From Lamellibrachia satsuma (lineage: Eukaryota > Annelida > Polychaeta > Sabellida > Siboglinidae), in contig BSQZ01000014.1 in assembly GCA_033239005.1 (NCBI GenBank), forward strand, positions 2,533,501-2,597,500: a stretch of 64,000 bases of DNA, written 5' to 3'. Position 1 is the stretch's first letter, and every line of letters starts with the position of its first letter. This document shows positions 23,601 through 35,765 of the stretch, piece after piece. The notes below the pieces were generated by a model. That model had not been told where the DNA came from. It saw only the letters and a list, made by a program, of their open reading frames with translations, and made no database searches. The position numbers and the translations under genes were made by a program.

Positions 23601-26600
23601 CCTTAGAGTAGACAGAGCCCTGGTCAGGTGCTAATCCACCCTTTCAGCAAACAATAATTACCACTGCTACAGCCACAGACACACAGCATACTTTCCTTTC
23701 CAAGACAGATTATGCAACTACAGGGGGTGAGGCCTTGTGGACATTGTCTAATGTCTTTATATAAGCAAAAATCGTACCCTCTGTTAAGACAAGTACCCAA
23801 ATCGATTTGAATAGAACACGTTTGAAAGAGTTTATAAATATAAACACATATATAAATGTCTATATACCAGATTTCAAATAAATTTAAAAAATCCGATTTA
23901 AATAAAATAAATCCGATTAAAATTTTTTTTTTTAAATCATGATTTTTTTCAACCCTGCTGATACCGGTGCTCTATGAGAACCCACATTATATTATTATTA
24001 TAATTTATTGAGGGTGTGCAAGTAGATGTCCTGAATCCAGTCCCTATGTTTCAGCCGTCTTGGCCGTGGCAGCACTTGAGGGACAACTGAGGCTTTACCT
24101 GATATCTAAACAGACCACGGACCAAGGCAAAGAAGAGACCATGGACCAAGGCAAGGAACAAACCATGTACCCAGGCATGGGAGAAACCGTAGACCAAGAT
24201 ACCCCAGTGGTCAAGAAAAGGTCTCGTAGAAAGTCCAAGCCTTGTGAAGATAGCAAAGTGAGAGACCACGAAGAGACCCTAGCTAAGGACAGTGAGGACC
24301 CAGATGATGAGGAACAGAACGGCACCAGTGGTCCTGACCATGAAGAGACCAGCAGTCGGTTTAGTGTGACAGAGATTGGTCCACTATGGTCGGAGTGTGA
24401 CAACGTACCAATCAGAAACTTGTGTTGGGCATCTCAGGTTAGTTGGAGACAGAGATTGAGTAGTTGGGCTGTTTTTGATACAGCTTTTTCTTAGAAAATC
24501 CAAATGTATCCAACGATGGTTTACAGATATTGTTCTTTTATTTGAAAGACATTTATAAAATATATTTTCATGCATTCCCTAAATAACTAAACATCTAACT
24601 AGCCAATGATAATGAAACCATAATATCACTTGCTATTACTGACTATATGTGTTATGTGTATATGTTTTGTTTGTGCCCACGAACACACGCACACGCACGC
24701 ACGCACGCACGCACGCACGCGCGCGCACACACACACATACATATACACATACACACACGCATTTATAACTAACTACACTCATATATAATTATATAATTGT
24801 AATAATTTGTTACTAACCGTACATAACATTAACATTATTAGCATTAGTTAGGTTTTATTATTGCTAAATTTGTGGCATAATATTCTTGCAAAAATGGCTA
24901 TGCAAAATTAAATTAAGTGCTTTGAAAGAGTAAATTTGGTATTATGCTTCACTACAACAAATTGAGAAAAATACTGCAGATTTTCGTCTCTCTTATCAAT
25001 ATGGCTTCCTCAGTTCGAATGACGTCCTGGTAGGATCACGTCATCTTTTGTTTATTGTTTGTTGATGTGATAATCAATGAACTGTGGTTCCTTGTTTTAC
25101 TAAGCAGAACCTTTCACTTTTAACATTTGTCCTAGCTGTTTCTTATTTCAATGTTGCAGGACAATCTGCTATTTGCCAGTAAAGGGCCGTTCCTCTTGAC
25201 ATTCCACGTTGCTATGAACACTGGAACCAATCATGCCTCGGTCAAGTGCCCAGAAGTGAAAGTGAAAGCACATCCACCTAAGCTCATTGGTGATAAACTT
25301 GGAATCAGTGGTAGGTGGGGTTAAACCTCTATGACAGGGGTTTATCTGCATGTTCTTTGCCAGCAAACTGCATTTGATTGAACTCACTGCAAGTTAAAAG
25401 TGCAAATGCTGATCGCTTTTATCATAAAATTGTATTTTTGTATAATATATATACTCTGTCTATTCTAACATTCTGACTACCTAAGGGTTTTTTATGAACA
25501 TATTAAAAAATATATAACGTGACCAATATTTGTTTAATTTGAATGTTTCAACTTGATTATTTGATTTACACATCATGCTGAATGGTACGGTCGATATTCA
25601 TAAACAGATAATGAATGATCAACTTATATTTAGACAATTTTAGTTCATTATTCATTCTGTTTCTCCAGTGGATGTCCCTTTAGTTTCTTGGTTTTCTTTG
25701 CTGTGATGACCTGCCAGGCAGGGTTGTTTCTGATGACCTGCCAGGCAGGGTTGTTTCTGATGACCTGCCAGGCAGGGTTGTTTCTGATGACCTGCCAGGC
25801 AGGGTTGTTTCTGATAAGCAGCCAGGCAGGGTTGTTTCTGATGATCTGCCAGGCAGGGTTGTTTCTGATGACCTGCCAGGCAGGGTTGTTTCTGATGACC
25901 TGCCAGGCAGGGTTGTTTCTGATGACCTGCCAGGCAGGGTTGTTTCTGATGACCTGCCAGGCAGGGTTGTTTCTGATGAGTTGCCAGGCAGGGTTGTTTC
26001 TGATGAGTTGCCAGGCAGGGTTGTTTCTGATGACCTGCCAGGCAGGGTTGTTTCTGATGACCTGCCAGGCAGGGTTGTTTCTGATGAGCTGCCAGGCAGG
26101 GTTGTTTCTGATGACCTGCCAGGCAGGGTTGTTTCTGATGATCTGCCAGGCAGGGTTGTTTCTGATGACCTGCCAGGCAGGGTTGCACCAAGATCTCTGG
26201 TGACACAGCTCTGTAGCCACTAGTCTCCCAACTACCTACTTGTATATTATTATTTTTATAAAAAATTAATAAACAAGTAAATTAGTTTAACATGTTCACC
26301 GCTACTGATGTGTTGCGATGTCAACCATTTGTATCAGTCGGGTGCTACTGACACATCAACAGGCCAATCAACAAAGGAGTTAGAACTGTGTGCTAGCGTA
26401 CAGCTAGGCAGCCCCTTGGCGCTGTACAGTGATAGAGCGTGTCACCCTCCTGAGAATTACAAAACATTTTCACTACTGTAGCCTCAAGTGACGTGTCTTA
26501 GTCACAAAAATTCACTGCCGATGCAGATGCAAACAGTAACACTGACATAGCGCCATGTGGGTCAAGATTGCTGCAGAGGCGAATGTGTAAACAATAAAAT

Positions 26601-29600
26601 GTAAAATTTTTGCTTTCTGCATCTTTCCAACCTACTACACTGTCTTCTGGTTGTAGCCTTGTGGTGGGACCAGACAAAGCTGTTTGTGTCACTGACCAAT
26701 GGTCAAGTCTGCTGTGTAAACGTAGGGCAAGGTAGGTCAAGCTGTGTCGATGCGTTGGGAGGCCATTTATGTGCACGTCATATGTTCGTCAACCGTCCAG
26801 TAGGAAACATTACATACCTGTCTTAAGAAAAGCTATTTAAAAAGAAAGAAACAAAAATCTAATGATTTAACTAATTTTATAATTTGTTGATTTTCTGTAT
26901 GGAGCACTTCTTGAAGTTTGTATGTTATGACACACATTTTAGTTTGAGTCTTGAAGTAATAGTTTAATTAAAACTGTAATCGTCATACAAATCCTGCAAT
27001 CAAAAACATAATTCTGTTCATAAAATAATGATAATCATCAAGATTTTACAATCAAACCATATCGCAGTTGACCTTTTTTGGGATTGAACTTTGACGTGAC
27101 CCCTTGTGTAGCATTGAAGTTTGACACAGCCCCTTGGTGAATTATGTCTGTATGACTCATCCTTGCCCAGACTCCAGCCTGACAGTAGATGTTGTGGACA
27201 TACAGCGTGAATCGACCGACAACATGAAACACGTGGATGTCCCGTCCTGGCAGGTCCACGGTGTGTGTGGAACCCCGGGGGGTGTTTACCTGTGTCTCCT
27301 AGAGAGGTAATCATATAGGTTATTATCACTATTAGTTGCAGTGATTATATGTACACCTTAGTTATGATACACTTGCAAGTGAAATTATAAAATAATACAA
27401 TTCAAATATCAAGTACAGTACCAATTCAAATTGAAAGTAATAGTAATGTTCTAAGATCTAAATCAAATGGTTCCACCTCAGTTCGATTTTTTCACTCATA
27501 TTCACTACAACATGCTAGATTGTTTGTGCAGATTTGTTATTTAATTTTAGTGACATTGTTGAAAAAATTTTTAAATAATTGTTTACCAGGTGCCGTCAGA
27601 AATCAGTGGAAAAATGGCAAAAGTTAGCTCCGCTCTATATACTGTGACAAGTTACCCAGTCCAACAAGTCAATTCTTTCAATGATATTAACAAAAGTAAG
27701 CACTCTTTTATTAAACTCACTGTGCATTTTACTTAACTATTCGTGCACTATAGATTTGAACTTCAACAAACCTGATTCGCGATGGGCTAAATTAATAAAG
27801 GAGGGAGTTTTAAGAAAACAAATAATAAATAAATAACTCTTTCAAGTCCATTAATTTATTGTTTCTTAAATATACCTGTGGGACTTCTCTGTGCAGTAGT
27901 ACATATTGTTTCATGTGTGACTTGCTTGTGACATAACTATAACAACAGATTTAACTGTCTATTTAGTTGAAGTCTTTTTCTCAGTCCAGCCGGAGACTAT
28001 TGCCACTTGACCATCCTTGAGCCGCTCAAGGTGAGTGACCAGTGGTGTGATTAGTAGGGGTGGGTTGACCAGTAGGGTGACCTGTAGTAGTGGGGTAGAT
28101 TGTGTACATCTTGACCCTCTGAGTTACTTTACTTCAGTTTGCGACACAGTTCAGTTTTGATTACAATTGTATTCATAACAAATACAAAATTCACTTAAAA
28201 CTCCTCCGTTAATCATAATACAACACTATATAATCAAACCCGTGTCATGTAGTTATTTTAATTGAATTTTATAATTTATAAACTTTTTATAATTACTTTA
28301 ACTTGACAATATTTCATCGTGTTACTACTCAATGTTTTATTATGAAACATTCCCATGTTTTCTCTTCATACTGCTGCAGCTCACCCTGGTGCTAAGAGCT
28401 GACACTGATGTAGCCTCTGTTGTACTGAAGCAGGACGGTATGTCTTGTTTGTTATTGTTACAACTTCAACTGTCTCATTTTCTGACTGGCACATTTAGAA
28501 TAACACAACTTAGCGTCCGGACATTCTCATGTTAAGTGTGTGTTAGTGCTACAATGATCACGCCACAGAGTTAACACATATTTCAACATGTCACGTTTGA
28601 TTCAACCTTGTTTAAGTCACCATAATCATAATCATCAACACCAGGCCAATGGTGCACCATTGTTCTCTCAGCCCTAATCCCAGTTATTTGTTATCCCTTG
28701 TTAAAATCTCAGCGTTTAACCTTTAACATGCTGCTGCCTGTGTAAATACTTTAAGACATCTGCATGATTAATTTACAAGTAATATTTTTAAACATTACAT
28801 TAAACAGTTTAAGGGGGTTGTCTAGGAAAAAAAATATTTTATAATGGAAGAATGTTTTAATTGTTTTGCATGCATATGAATGGGAAACATTAAATAAATA
28901 TTTAAATGTGTTTTCTATGTATGTTACTATGAAATAACCATCCTGGCTTGGGTTTGATCACAGCATTTCATTATGATTATAGTATCTCAGAATATTGTAT
29001 TATTACACTATCTACAGAAAAAATATGGTGCTAATTACAATTACATAAATTTGATTGTCATCTATCTTCTATATATAAGCATAACCTGTCAGTAGAATAA
29101 CAACAATTTTAATTTAACTAGATTAACATATCAATGTCTATGTTAAAATTATAGTCATAATTGATTAACATTACCATGTAATTATAAAAAAAATTTTTTT
29201 TGCTGTAATGATCATAAACGTTTACTATTATTTTGATGAAACTGTTGAGACAATTCCTGATTATGACTGTGGCTTATAGTGTAATATATTACAATTGAAT
29301 ATGAATGCATCTTATAATATAATATATTACACTTGATAATTACTACTGCTTATACTGTAATACATTACAATTGATTATTATTATGGGTTATATTGTAATT
29401 CATTAAATTGAATACGATTGTAGCTTATGATGTAATGTATTACAATTGATTGTAATTACATTAATAATTGTTTCAGAATCTCTTTGTGGATGCATAGATG
29501 CTCTGGCCCAAGTCAAGTTTATCCTTGCCCAAAAGCAGCCTCTGCCCGAATCACTTGCCCAACTTGTCAAGGATAAATCAGCCTGGCCCAATCTGCCCAT

Positions 29601-32600
29601 TGGGCGACAAAAGTTACTGCGGTATGTAGCAATAAACAACAGGGTTTTTATGTTGACTTGCACCATAAGAACAACATTACTGAAAATATGTTTTGATTTT
29701 ACGGCAAATCGAAGTACACAGTTTCTGCTAAGGGAACAAAAGACAGTTGCAGTTATGGGAGATAAAATTGGTATTCTTACTCATAGAGATTCTTGTATCT
29801 GAGTACTTTGCCTGTCCAAGTACTTAATCAGGGTACATGACAAAATGTGTTCTGAGTTACATATTGACTGGGTTGAAATTTTATACAGTGAAGCCTGTTT
29901 ATGGCAGAAAATGTGGAGATTGTAAAGAGAACGAAATAATTTAGCATGAAACCTTTTTTATAGGGGACTATGTTGAGATAATATTTTCCATAATGGACAG
30001 GTTTATGTTGTAGAGAAAGTGCAGCAAATATAATTGAGATAAATGTAATTAAGGTAAATATAATTGAGCATAACTTTGGCTCTAAAATGTTGTCATTCGG
30101 GTCATTAGTCTGTTGTTGCTAAGTGTCTAACAGGTTGATGGAGTTTTTAAAAAATGCAATGTGCCAGATATGAACAACCTTCAAATAAGTGGCAATCTCA
30201 AAACATCTATGTATGACTATTCATGAAACCAATGTAATTCAACCTCGGACTCTCCCCATATGAAACTATGAAATATATTGACCTATGGATTCACGTGACA
30301 AAAATATATATTGCAAAGGCAACTTTGTATTCGCCAGTCTCCATAATACAAAACTGCATGCAAGTGCTTGATGTCAGCACTTGAAGTCAGCACTTGATGT
30401 CAGCGCATTATGAACTGTGATGATAAAATAAATAATTCTTTGGGGGAAAATATATCAATATACAGCACTAAGCGAAACAGCTGCTTACCCTCCCCCCAAT
30501 GAAACCAATTTTGTTTGGTTTTAAATATTAACGTTATGAGGTGGCCCTTATCTTCTGATAAATTGATGACTGATCACGTGTACAGATATATTCCCATGTC
30601 TTGGGATATAAACAATGGCCATTGTTTCATTTCCGGCAGGTTTCTGCTGCAAGCGATGAAGTTAGCTAATGTCGAGTCGGTATGTAAAATGTTACTTAGT
30701 TTTGTTTCGTCTTGATAAAATATACTGTTATGATTCTTTGTAGTAAAACTGTTTCATGCAAAAGTTTTGGGGCTGTTCCCTCTGGAATTTTTATAAAATG
30801 TTACAACTGTTTTTGCCAAAAGCGGAATATTCATGGAAATTATTTATATATAATTATAATTCCCATAATGTATGGTATTCATTGAGCTGAGAGAATTAAG
30901 AATTTGTATTGCCAGGAATAGTTTGTATTGATAGGAAGAGTTTGCATTGATTGGAAAATTTTGTATTGATAGGAAGAGTTTGTATTGGTAGGAAGAGTTT
31001 GTATTGATAGGAAGAGTTTAGCATTGTGTATGTTCCACACACCACCCCTAGGAGGTGACAGCAGAAGACGTTCTGGAGGCAGACCAGCTGATAACGAAGT
31101 CACATCTTGAGACGGCCTTAACAAGACTGCTCAAGATGGAAATCAAGCCAGCCACTGATGCAGGTCGCAGTCTGGGTGGGGCATGGGTCGGGGGGTCATT
31201 GCAAAAGTTGTCTCTGATCACGATAGTTGTATTTTTTGTGGGAAATTGTTGCTGTTGGTTAATGCAGCTGTCAAATTGCAATAGTTTTTCGTCAAATTAT
31301 TTTCAGTCATCAAATAGTCAAATTTTTTAGAATTGTGCAAATAGTTCAGTGATTTTACTTTGTATTTGCCATGTTGGCTTGTAAATTCTACAGATGTAGG
31401 AGTGTTTAAAATAATTAAAACTGCACTTAAAATATATTGATAATTGTGATTTGAAGGTGACCCCAAATGTTAAGGTCACCGAGAAAGATTATACTTTTAC
31501 ACATCCATGGCAGCAATAACTTTTTATTATTGCCATAGATAATGAGAGTGCATGATGATGAGGTGTTATACTACATAATACTCATTTTGTTATGCCACTT
31601 TTCATTGGATCTTTTCAGAGAAGAAGTCTCTGATGTTGGTGTGTGATTGGCTGTCCAGTTGCTATGGAAACAGTAAAAGCCATGACCAACATCTAACACA
31701 GAAGGTCATTGGCATGTTGAAGCATATCCAGCCTGGCATGGACACTAGAGAGAAATGTGAAATTTGTGAAGCCAGTATCCTTACATTATTATTATTTACT
31801 CAAATGTATGTTATGCCATATATATTGGACCAGTCCGTTTATAGGTGTGTACAATCTTTGTAAAGGCACACATGCAGTTACAAGAATAATAACTGTATAG
31901 TTAAAATAAATAGACCGTAAGATAAAAAAATAAATAAGTATTCCTAAGGGGAAGTAGACATGTTTAAAAAGATGCGATTTTAGCAGATTCTTGAACTTAC
32001 TCCATGTGTCTGTATGTCTGGCATCGTCCTATGTCATAAAATTAGTGACCAATCAGCAGTACACGATTGTCGACATAAAATAGTATTTTAAAATGACATG
32101 AAAAGTTTAAAAATGCAAAAAGAAAGTACAATAGACAATAAAATAATATAAATTGGTGTCTACTTTTAAATACTAATGCCGGGCATACAATGTATAAAGT
32201 TGTAAAAACTGGAAAAATTTTATTTTTAAATATATACTACGTCATATAAAACAGAAGTTAGTTTGAAAATAAAAATGTGCCTTGGTATTCGAAAATAAAA
32301 ATATACCCCTGGTTGTGATCTCAGATGTGGCAGTCGGCATCCACTGGAGACTTTGTGCCACAGGCTAGAGACAGACAGGGACACATTTCTGCAGACTGAG
32401 GCCTTTATTATTTATCTCCCAGTACATCGAAAATTACTTTTGGAGCTATATAATTGTTTTTATAACTGTCCCCACTCTGTTCTATGAAGTGTAACACAAA
32501 ATATATGGGTACATATAAAATGTAGCTAATCTTACAGTTAAATGTGTGTAGTGGTTAAGCGTGTGTGCACGTGTACATGCGCGCATGCATTTGTAGTGTA

Positions 32601-33947
32601 TGATTAGCACATAAATGATTGTAATTATATTATTGTATCGTTTGATGATGTCTATACTAAAATCATTGTCATACTTTTGACCTTAATGAGCCAAGATATT
32701 TCATTTACGTCATATCGCAAAGACCAGTGTCCAAATGGACATGTTTTTGGTAAGTAGCGTTGTTAGGTCCGTGATGATTATTCAAGACAAAGCGTGTAGA
32801 TAAAAACCATTAGTGGTTAATATTAAAAAAAAATATTTTAAAACAGATTTTATTTATGCGGGTAATATCGCGCAACACTACTCACGACTATGTCCTGTTA
32901 TTCTGTTTGTAGCCCGATGTTGTCAGACTCTTCTGATCTGTCACAGCGTACCATACAGGACCTGCGTCTCCTGTGAAGCTCTCGCCATTGGCCAACACAT
33001 TTCAGGTAAGTTCACCGCATAACTGTCAACCCTGACTGGTGCACACCTGTATGACTATTACCAGAAATCAATAAGACCCACAAATGAACCCATATAATTG
33101 TCTACGTCCATTGGTTTACTGTGCATGCTCAAAAGCAGCTTGTCATGTAAACTGAGAGACATTGATTAGATCTCGTGAGACGGACACATTGACTGAGCAC
33201 AGGTAGAATATTTGACGGTCGCTCTTCTGAGAGTCACAGGCAGCCTTAAAGTTGGCACATATAGTTCACCTGTGGCATAATCTTCATATATCTGGAAAAT
33301 TCTGATATCTACTGTCTAAACAAAGAAATTTTTTATTTTTAAGGAAAAACAGTAGTGCTGTAGATACATGTATAAAGCCTGATGCAATTTGAAATTGTCA
33401 TATTCACTGGTCACCAGGAGTGGAACTTCAGATGGAAATTTAATGATCACATTCATTAGAAGAAATATAATATATTAATGAAAATGTTCATTAAGTTGAT
33501 ACCTATAATAATGAAGTATCAATTTTCTTCTAATCACAGTTATTGAGATGTAGAAGAAATTGTTACTTCAATATGACGTATGTTGAGAAATGGCTAATTA
33601 TACCTCATTATACGGCAGTGGTTCGGCCGCGTTTAGAATAATTACAGACAACTATGGACGCCATATCAAAAGTACAGTTAAGCCTCTTGAACTGGATTAG
33701 TCGAGTTTTATTTTATTAATAGTATAATTATATTAAGATTAAATTATTTACAAGTGACACAAAATGAAAGTGATATTAATTTTGGTAATCACAAAACAGG
33801 TGTGTCGAGCATTAATAAGACTGTTCAGTTCTTCTGATGTTCTTAGCCAATAAAATATTATTTATTGTTCTCATGTTTGCAGGTTCGTCGTGGTTTGAAG
33901 ACTTGAAGACAAACACGTGCACCTTCTGTGATGGACTCCTGCTGTAA
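10987..33947 (+). CDS. GTF3C4: General transcription factor 3C polypeptide 4 (TFIIIC90) homologue, 21 exons
   Basis: TFIIIC90 is a subunit of the TFIIIC complex that binds tRNA and 5S promoters for RNA polymerase III. Exons: 10987-11112, 12268-12400, 19792-19909, 20264-20342, 20968-21112, 21561-21604, 22167-22249, 22740-22822, 24055-24437, 25160-25310, 26657-26731, 27171-27306, 27985-28030, 28380-28437, 29477-29621, 30640-30679, 31052-31175 (or 31163), 31619-31774, 32696-32749, 32913-33005, 33883-33947. All junctions are in phase, giving about 778 residues (human is about 820). Family landmarks are [48 protein letters not shown] (beta-propeller part) and the C-terminal zinc finger CEIC / CPNGHVFARCC / CVSC, ending [10 protein letters not shown]. 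Exon 9 holds a charged low-complexity insert. The exon 7 acceptor and exon 17 donor are my least certain sites. Intron 2 (7.4 kb) contains the nested transposons. Confidence 0.92.
11575..11780 (+). mobile_element. tRNA-derived SINE head and body in GTF3C4 intron 1
   Basis: The stretch has a tRNA-like head: A-box region TGGTCTAATGGTTAGAGCAC and B-box GGTTCGATTCC about 35 bp later. No 3' acceptor-stem partner follows; instead the sequence runs into ctttgtctgtgtctttcgga, a body typical of SINE tails. The 3' limit is not clear and may extend to about 11930. A functional tRNA is unlikely because no cloverleaf closes. Confidence 0.65.
12444..12655. repeat. 23-bp minisatellite (GTGGGGTGGGGTCCAAGTCACTT)
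   Basis: Nine or so near-identical 23-bp copies run from just after GTF3C4 exon 2 to the 3' end of the minus-strand LINE. The array abuts the LINE's last recognisable codons, so it may be an expanded LINE tail. Long open frames here on the plus strand are repeat artefacts. Confidence 0.93.
13120..14225. repeat. 59-bp minisatellite derived from LINE coding sequence
   Basis: About 18 copies of a 59-bp unit (cataatgccttccactctcc followed by tccacgctgctgctcctgct and tgcaccctcctctgttcca) lie inside the minus-strand LINE. One frame reads [20 protein letters not shown], the ordinary reverse-transcriptase sequence at this place in the LINE. Because 59 is not a multiple of three, all three minus frames stay open across the array, which produces three overlapping spurious open frames of 386-425 codons. 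Confidence 0.95.
14973..17472 (+). mobile_element. Mutator-like (Phantom-type) DNA transposon with terminal repeat arrays
   Basis: Inside the hAT-like element, ACTAACACC occurs at 14964-14972 and 17476-17484 (12 identical bases including ACC before it), a 9-10-bp target duplication typical of Mutator elements. The left end is an array of GGACAAAAACCACCC-like units (14980-15090). The right end is the same array inverted (17360-17470, GGTGGTTTTTGTCC units). It encodes a frameshifted MULE transposase. Near 15290-15560 lie two to three roughly 115-bp direct repeats containing tttgtcagggagaagcc. Confidence 0.88.
15809..17174 (+). pseudogene. MULE-type transposase, frameshifted
   Basis: The first part (15809 to about 16340) ends in the MULE core's first catalytic block, [20 protein letters not shown]. 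The frame then shifts (+1) near 16335-16345 and continues without a stop to 17174 through [29 protein letters not shown] (second catalytic Asp), [18 protein letters not shown] and [16 protein letters not shown]. In related proteins the last motif usually has Glu where this copy has Lys (NNMCKAW), from memory of the family. The last 30 bp of the frame (gacactgtatccgctggaag and following) are duplicated in tandem just after the stop. The frameshift makes this copy presumably inactive. Confidence 0.87.
18014..18807 (-). mobile_element. Deletion derivative of a related Mutator-like element with GGACATAACCCC arrays
   Basis: CATCTGCAT flanks the element exactly (18005-18013 and 18808-18816), a 9-bp target duplication in the LINE's YADD codons. 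The left end is an array of GGACATAACCCCACT and GGACAAAACCCCACT units (18020-18138); the inverted array closes the right end (18740-18800). It retains a transposase C-terminal scrap on the minus strand (18294-18430): [19 protein letters not shown] then [11 protein letters not shown] before a TAG stop. This is clearly related to [15 protein letters not shown] and [11 protein letters not shown] of the element at 14973-17472. Confidence 0.88.
20624..20760. repeat. (TG)n microsatellite with GTGGT tail
   Basis: An uninterrupted TG run from about 20624 to 20688 is followed by mixed tatgcatgcgtgcg and GTGTG/GTGGT units. It lies in GTF3C4 intron 4 and produces spurious Cys-Val and His-Thr open frames. 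Confidence 0.97.
22490..22712. repeat. 21-bp minisatellite in GTF3C4 intron 7
   Basis: About ten copies of a 21-bp unit (atctccctatgtaatactgtt) lie just upstream of GTF3C4 exon 8. The plus-strand frame reads ILLSPYV repeatedly but has no start or splice support. Confidence 0.93.
22925..23100 (-). mobile_element. tRNA-derived SINE (minus strand) in GTF3C4 intron 8
   Basis: Read on the minus strand from about 23096, the sequence has the A-box-like TGGCTCAATGATTGGGTGC and B-box GGTTCAAACGC, followed by a non-tRNA body. The head is the seed of the 40-bp minisatellite next to it. The 3' limit is uncertain. Confidence 0.6.
23081..23400. repeat. 40-bp minisatellite grown from the SINE 5' end, with an embedded transposon scrap
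   Basis: Units begin gttcattgagccactgcacc and continue agttcttcaggggaccaggg, with period 40 (starts at 23121, 23161, 23201 and later). The first unit continues directly from the SINE head. Between about 23235 and 23270 the array contains ttttcaagtcagaagccctg plus agttaaagtcca, a piece of the hAT-like element that begins again at 23459. Confidence 0.88.
23459..23957. mobile_element. Left-truncated copy of the hAT-like element seen at 7181-7958
   Basis: From ttttcaagtcagaagccctg to the terminal CAACCCTG the sequence matches the right two-thirds of the 7181-7958 element, including the cttgtggacattgtctaatg block. It contains about 65 bp (near tgtgctagttgttacc) that the other copy lacks. The left end was lost against the 40-bp minisatellite. 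It lies in GTF3C4 intron 8. Confidence 0.82.
24684..24765. repeat. (CACG)n/(CA)n microsatellite
   Basis: A run of acgcacgcacgc, gcgcgc and acacac units lies in GTF3C4 intron 9. Confidence 0.93.
25697..26190. repeat. 27-bp minisatellite in GTF3C4 intron 10
   Basis: About 18 nearly identical 27-bp copies (tgatgacctgccaggcaggg then ttgtttc). Each unit contains CCTGCC-A-GGCAGG, a perfect inverted repeat around one base. As 27 is a multiple of three, several frames are open through the array on both strands. None has splice or start support. Confidence 0.95.
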
Positions 33948-33954
33948 TTCATGT

Positions 33955-33960
33955 AATAAA
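33955..33960 (+). other. Polyadenylation signal of GTF3C4
   Basis: AATAAA lies 8 bp after the GTF3C4 stop codon. It is very close to the stop, so a later signal could be used instead. Confidence 0.45.
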
Positions 33961-34374
33961 TTATGTGTTTCATTGTAATGTTACGTCTGTTATCTATTAA
34001 AACTATATTATGCTTCCATTTCGAGATCATTGGTCACTGACATCTGATTACTGTAGCTATGTTAGAATGTGATTACGGGAAAATGTACCATCCCATCGAG
34101 GTAACGGGTTAATGTCAGGGAACATCTAAGAATGCTGAGTGATGGGCATATGTGAAAATGCAGTCCATCAAAACGCAATTAAAAAATTGCATTTCCACCT
34201 TAAATCATCAGCAGTCCTTCGCTCTAATGATGACTTGCACATCAACGTTCATTATGTCATGCTTAACATTTCTGGGTTTTTTTTGCACCTCTGAGCTTGG
34301 GGTTACTGAGTTGTATTAATCTTATTTCTAGTTGCTGTGATGCAAACATAGTCACTCGGTGTACCAGTCATTCT
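33961..34374. other. Intergenic, nothing recognised
   Basis: AT-rich single-copy-looking sequence after GTF3C4. I see no gene, RNA or repeat structure. Confidence 0.5.
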
Positions 34375-34640
34375 GTATTGTAGGATGGACATGCGAAAGT
34401 ACTCTTTCTCACAGAGGGTGATAAATGAATGGAACAAACTGCCAAATGATTGTGTTAATGCTAGTACATAGTGTGAATGTTTAAAAATAGAATTGACAGA
34501 TATATGATAAGGGCGGGCTACACATAGATGAGAAAATTGTTGGACCCTCGATAAGCCTTGTCCACTTGCCATCTGGAACTTGTTGTATGGGATGGCAATC
34601 ATGTTAAATTGAAATAGGTTTCTACTTTTGCAACTCAAAG
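34375..34640 (+). mobile_element. 3' fragment of a CR1/jockey-like LINE
   Basis: It encodes RKYSFSQRVINEWNKLPNDC, matching RKHSFSQRTINEWNKLSTDC of the LINE at 45-46 kb. The same 3' tail follows: ttgttggaccctcgataagc, then cttgtccacttgccatctgg and a ggatggcaatcatgttaaa end. It is 5'-truncated with a stop. Confidence 0.85.
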
Positions 34641-34889
34641 TTTTAGTCTGTTGAATTAGCTGATAATGTTGTAGTTTTATGGAGCTACGATACGACATAA
34701 TGCGAGTTAAGTTTCTGGGAAGAATGCTGCTGAATTGACGGTGTGTAGTTCATTGTCTTGTCACTGTTTCATATAAGTTCACTTGCCATATGAAACTTAT
34801 GCAACATTAACTTTATGAGAATATACTGTAGGTTGAGGGTGCATAAGTACTCAACATCAAAACATTTTTAGGCTTAGCGTTAGTTCAGC

Positions 34890-35765
34890 CACCACCCACC
34901 CCCTCAATACAGACCACCACCCACCCCCTCAATACAGACCACCACCCACCCCTCAATACAGACCACCACCCACCCCTCAATACAGTCCACCACCCACCCC
35001 CTCAATACAGACCACCACCCACCCCCTCAATACAGACCACCACCCACCCCCTCAATACAAACCACCACCCACCCCTCAATACAGACCACCACCCACCCCT
35101 CAATACAGACCACCACCCACCCCTCAATACAGACCACCACCCACCCCCTCAATACAGACCACCACCCACCCCCTCAATACAGACCACCACCCACCCCCTC
35201 AATACAAACCACCACCCACCCCTCAATACAGACCACCACCCAGCCCCTCTATACAGTCCACCACCCATCCCTCAATACAGATCACCAGCCACCCCTCAAT
35301 ACAGACCACCATCCACCCCTCAATACAGACCACCACCCACCCCCTCAATACAGACCACCACCCACCCTTGAATACAGACCACCACCCACCCCCTCAATAC
35401 AGACCACCACCCACCCTTGAATACAGACCACCACCCACCACCTCAATACAGACCACCACCCACCCCTTCAATACAGACCACCACCCACCCTCAATACAGA
35501 CCACCACCCACCCCTCAATACAGACCACCACCCACCCTTGAATACAGACCACCACCCGCCCCTGAATACAGATCACCACCCGCCCCTGAATACAGACCAC
35601 CACCTACCCCCTGAATACAGACCACCACCCACCCTCAATACAGACCACCACCCACCCCCTCAATACAGACCACCACCCGCCCATCAATACAGACAACCAC
35701 CCACCCACTCAATACAGACCACCACCCACCCCTCAATACAGACCACCACCCACCCACTCAGTACG
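34890..35765. repeat. 24-25-bp minisatellite (CTCAATACAGACCACCACCCACCC)
   Basis: About 35 copies with a variable C run (3-5 C) and occasional ttgaatacag or cctgaatacag variants. The array spans nearly 900 bp. Pro-rich and Val-rich open frames over it are artefacts. Confidence 0.95.

Noticed and set aside
25648..26223. Open frames of 170-190 codons on both strands (PAWQVIRNN and similar repeats)
   Set aside because: Products of the 27-bp minisatellite in a GTF3C4 intron, without start or splice support.
34890..35765. Possible CRISPR-like or regularly spaced repeat array
   Set aside because: Units are directly adjacent with no unique spacers, and the setting is eukaryotic; it is a minisatellite. 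The same holds for the other arrays in the window.
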